A stretch of DNA of 64,000 bases from the NCBI GenBank assembly GCA_012519055.1, contig JAAYQU010000010.1, positions 1-64,000 on the forward strand. The letters are read 5' to 3'. This stretch comes from Bacteroidales bacterium (GTDB lineage Bacteria > Bacteroidota > Bacteroidia > Bacteroidales > Salinivirgaceae). Shown piece after piece: positions 62,939 through 64,000 of the stretch. The notes under the pieces were generated by a model, which saw only the letters and a program-made list of their open reading frames with translations, had not been told where the DNA came from and did no database searches. Numbering within the stretch: the stretch's first letter is position 1; each line of letters starts with the position of its first letter. The translations under genes were made by a program, and so were the position numbers.

Positions 62939-64000
62939 CTACTCCTCCTTTTCGTCAATAAAAAGAATCATTGGCTTGATATTGTGGCTCTTAATATATT
63001 TGCCGGTATATCTTTTGGGTTGCTTTGCAGATATCTGTTCTAATAATTTTATGAAATCAATTTTTTGAGCACCTGTAGTAAGAGAGTCTAAAGTTAGTGT
63101 TGAATCTGTTTCTATATTGTTAGAATATTGGACAAATGTGTATATCTCATGTTCTTTGTTTTCACTAAAATTGTGTTCAGGAATATCAATATCATTGGTT
63201 ATTATGGCAACAGTTCCTTCGATATTAAGATTATTATTGACAGACGATAAAAATGATAAATTAAACCATGTTGATTTATTCGTTGTATCAGAATTCGTTG
63301 GTAGCCAATAGTTCCCATCTTTCCAAGTTATGCCCCTTCCGTTAAAACATAGAACAACGTTTTTGTAATTTTTTTCTTCTATAAGTTCATTTAAATCGAA
63401 TAGCAGCAGACGTTCCAATGATTTTTTTGTTGTGTTTTTAAATTTACTTATATCAACGTTTGAACAACTTTCTAAGAACTCAACAAGGTTAATACACATA
63501 CTATCTGAATTATACATCCCGTCAAATGAAAGTACAAGTATATCTTTTATTGGCAAAATTGTTTTTTCAATGTCCTCGGCGTAGGCTATATTAAATGTCT
63601 TAACAGACTGATTGTTAAACATATCAGTTACTTCAACTATAATCTTATTGTCGGCAGGTATTGTAATAAGCGTATCAATAAAAACGGTTCTTTTATCAAT
63701 GCCACTGTAAAGCTGTATGCTGTTGATTAAGACAGAGTTAATATAACTATTGTCGGCAACAAGAAGCTTGATATTAATATCATTTTTATCGGTTTTAATC
63801 CACGATGTTTCGAGAGAATCAATTTTAGGTTTAAGTATAACAATTTCAGGTGCAATAGAGTCGTATAACGTTAATGTATAGTACGATATGCTGTTGTTAT
63901 CATATATATCTACGGTTGATATGTAAACTGTATCGTTAGATGGATATGGTATTTTGGCATCGAAAGTTCTTGTATCGCTATTTAGAGCATTAATATCGTT
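62939..64000 (-). CDS. C-terminal part of an Ig-repeat protein with degenerate caspase-like domain (5' end outside window)
   Basis: The frame is open to the last base of the window, so at least 353 residues are present and the N-terminus is missing. The visible front part reads as Ig-like repeats ('NDTVYISTVDIYDN', 'YDSIAPEIVILKP', 'DNKIIVEVTDMFNNQSV'). The last ~200 residues resemble a C14 caspase fold: 'KNVVLCFNGRG' stands where the catalytic GHG occurs, followed by 'GNYWLPTNSDT', the usual YLlP-D loop, and 'GTVAIITNDID' where the D-x-C nucleophile is expected. Both catalytic residues appear lost, so it would be a pseudo-enzyme. An internal ATG at 63622 is not the true start. Confidence 0.68.
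   Translation of the reverse strand, partial: NDINALNSDTRTFDAKIPYPSNDTVYISTVDIYDNNSISYYTLTLYDSIAPEIVILKPKIDSLETSWIKTDKNDINIKLLVADNSYINSVLINSIQLYSGIDKRTVFIDTLITIPADNKIIVEVTDMFNNQSVKTFNIAYAEDIEKTILPIKDILVLSFDGMYNSDSMCINLVEFLESCSNVDISKFKNTTKKSLERLLLFDLNELIEEKNYKNVVLCFNGRGITWKDGNYWLPTNSDTTNKSTWFNLSFLSSVNNNLNIEGTVAIITNDIDIPEHNFSENKEHEIYTFVQYSNNIETDSTLTLDSLTTGAQKIDFIKLLEQISAKQPKRYTGKYIKSHNIKPMILFIDEKEE

Overview
The window looks like a chromosomal segment of an AT-rich Bacteroidota, most likely a Bacteroidales or Marinilabiliales-type anaerobe or facultative organism. Evidence: proteins with C-terminal type IX secretion (T9SS) sorting domains, a gldE-gldD gliding/T9SS pair, a PorV/PorQ-family barrel, a SusC-style TonB receptor with a carboxypeptidase-regulatory-like leader domain, a GH92 mannosidase, a two-subunit methylmalonyl-CoA mutase, candidate promoters of the Bacteroidota TAnnTTTG class, and almost no Shine-Dalgarno sequences. 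I see no rRNA, tRNA, CRISPR array, insertion sequence or integrase.

Layout. 1-2740: the end of one T9SS cargo protein, a BspA-like leucine-rich-repeat cargo protein and a small acidic protein, with REP-like hairpins between the first two. 3143-8244: an O-antigen-ligase-like protein convergent with mfd and a SiaC-like phosphoprotein. 8438-15972: an envelope cluster on the plus strand (coaX, an outer-membrane protein, a TPR protein, lptC, a CNNM/CBS protein, a PpiD-like foldase). 16138-17400: a variant Rieske-like lipoprotein and two small overlapping genes. 17510-26564: a three-gene unit of a large TonB receptor, a 1413-residue secreted protein with a non-standard C-terminal sorting-like domain, and a PorV-type barrel. 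26653-31072: greA, a HIT protein, an unknown secreted protein, then DAHP synthase-chorismate mutase, folA and thyA on the minus strand. 31302-40584: an M16 peptidase, a fused Cas4-like/DEDD nuclease and mutA-mutB. 40961-44698: ssb, gldE, gldD, a phosphopantetheinyl transferase and a PcrB/GGGP-synthase-like gene. 44769-55428: secreted and envelope proteins, including a T9SS fibronectin protein, a GH92 mannosidase and a DUF2723 membrane glycosyltransferase-like protein. 55564-64000: a radical SAM/SPASM protein, HutD, a Type IIG restriction-modification enzyme, an AlbA_2 (Schlafen-type) protein, a U32 peptidase-like RNA-modification protein, and the C-terminal part of a large Ig-repeat protein ending in a degenerate caspase-like domain that runs off the window.

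How it fits together. Much of the window serves the cell surface: LPS transport (LptC), envelope protein folding (PpiD), T9SS and gliding (GldE, GldD, PorV-like) and several secreted cargo proteins. Core metabolism (CoA, folate/thymidylate, aromatic amino acids, propionate/succinate) is interspersed. The most unusual elements are a modular family of palindromic and low-complexity repeats at gene 3' ends that often supply the stop codon, the fused Fe-S nuclease/exonuclease, the variant Rieske lipoprotein, the pseudo-caspase at the right edge, and the PorV/TonB/cargo trio. I found no single system that I can call new with confidence.
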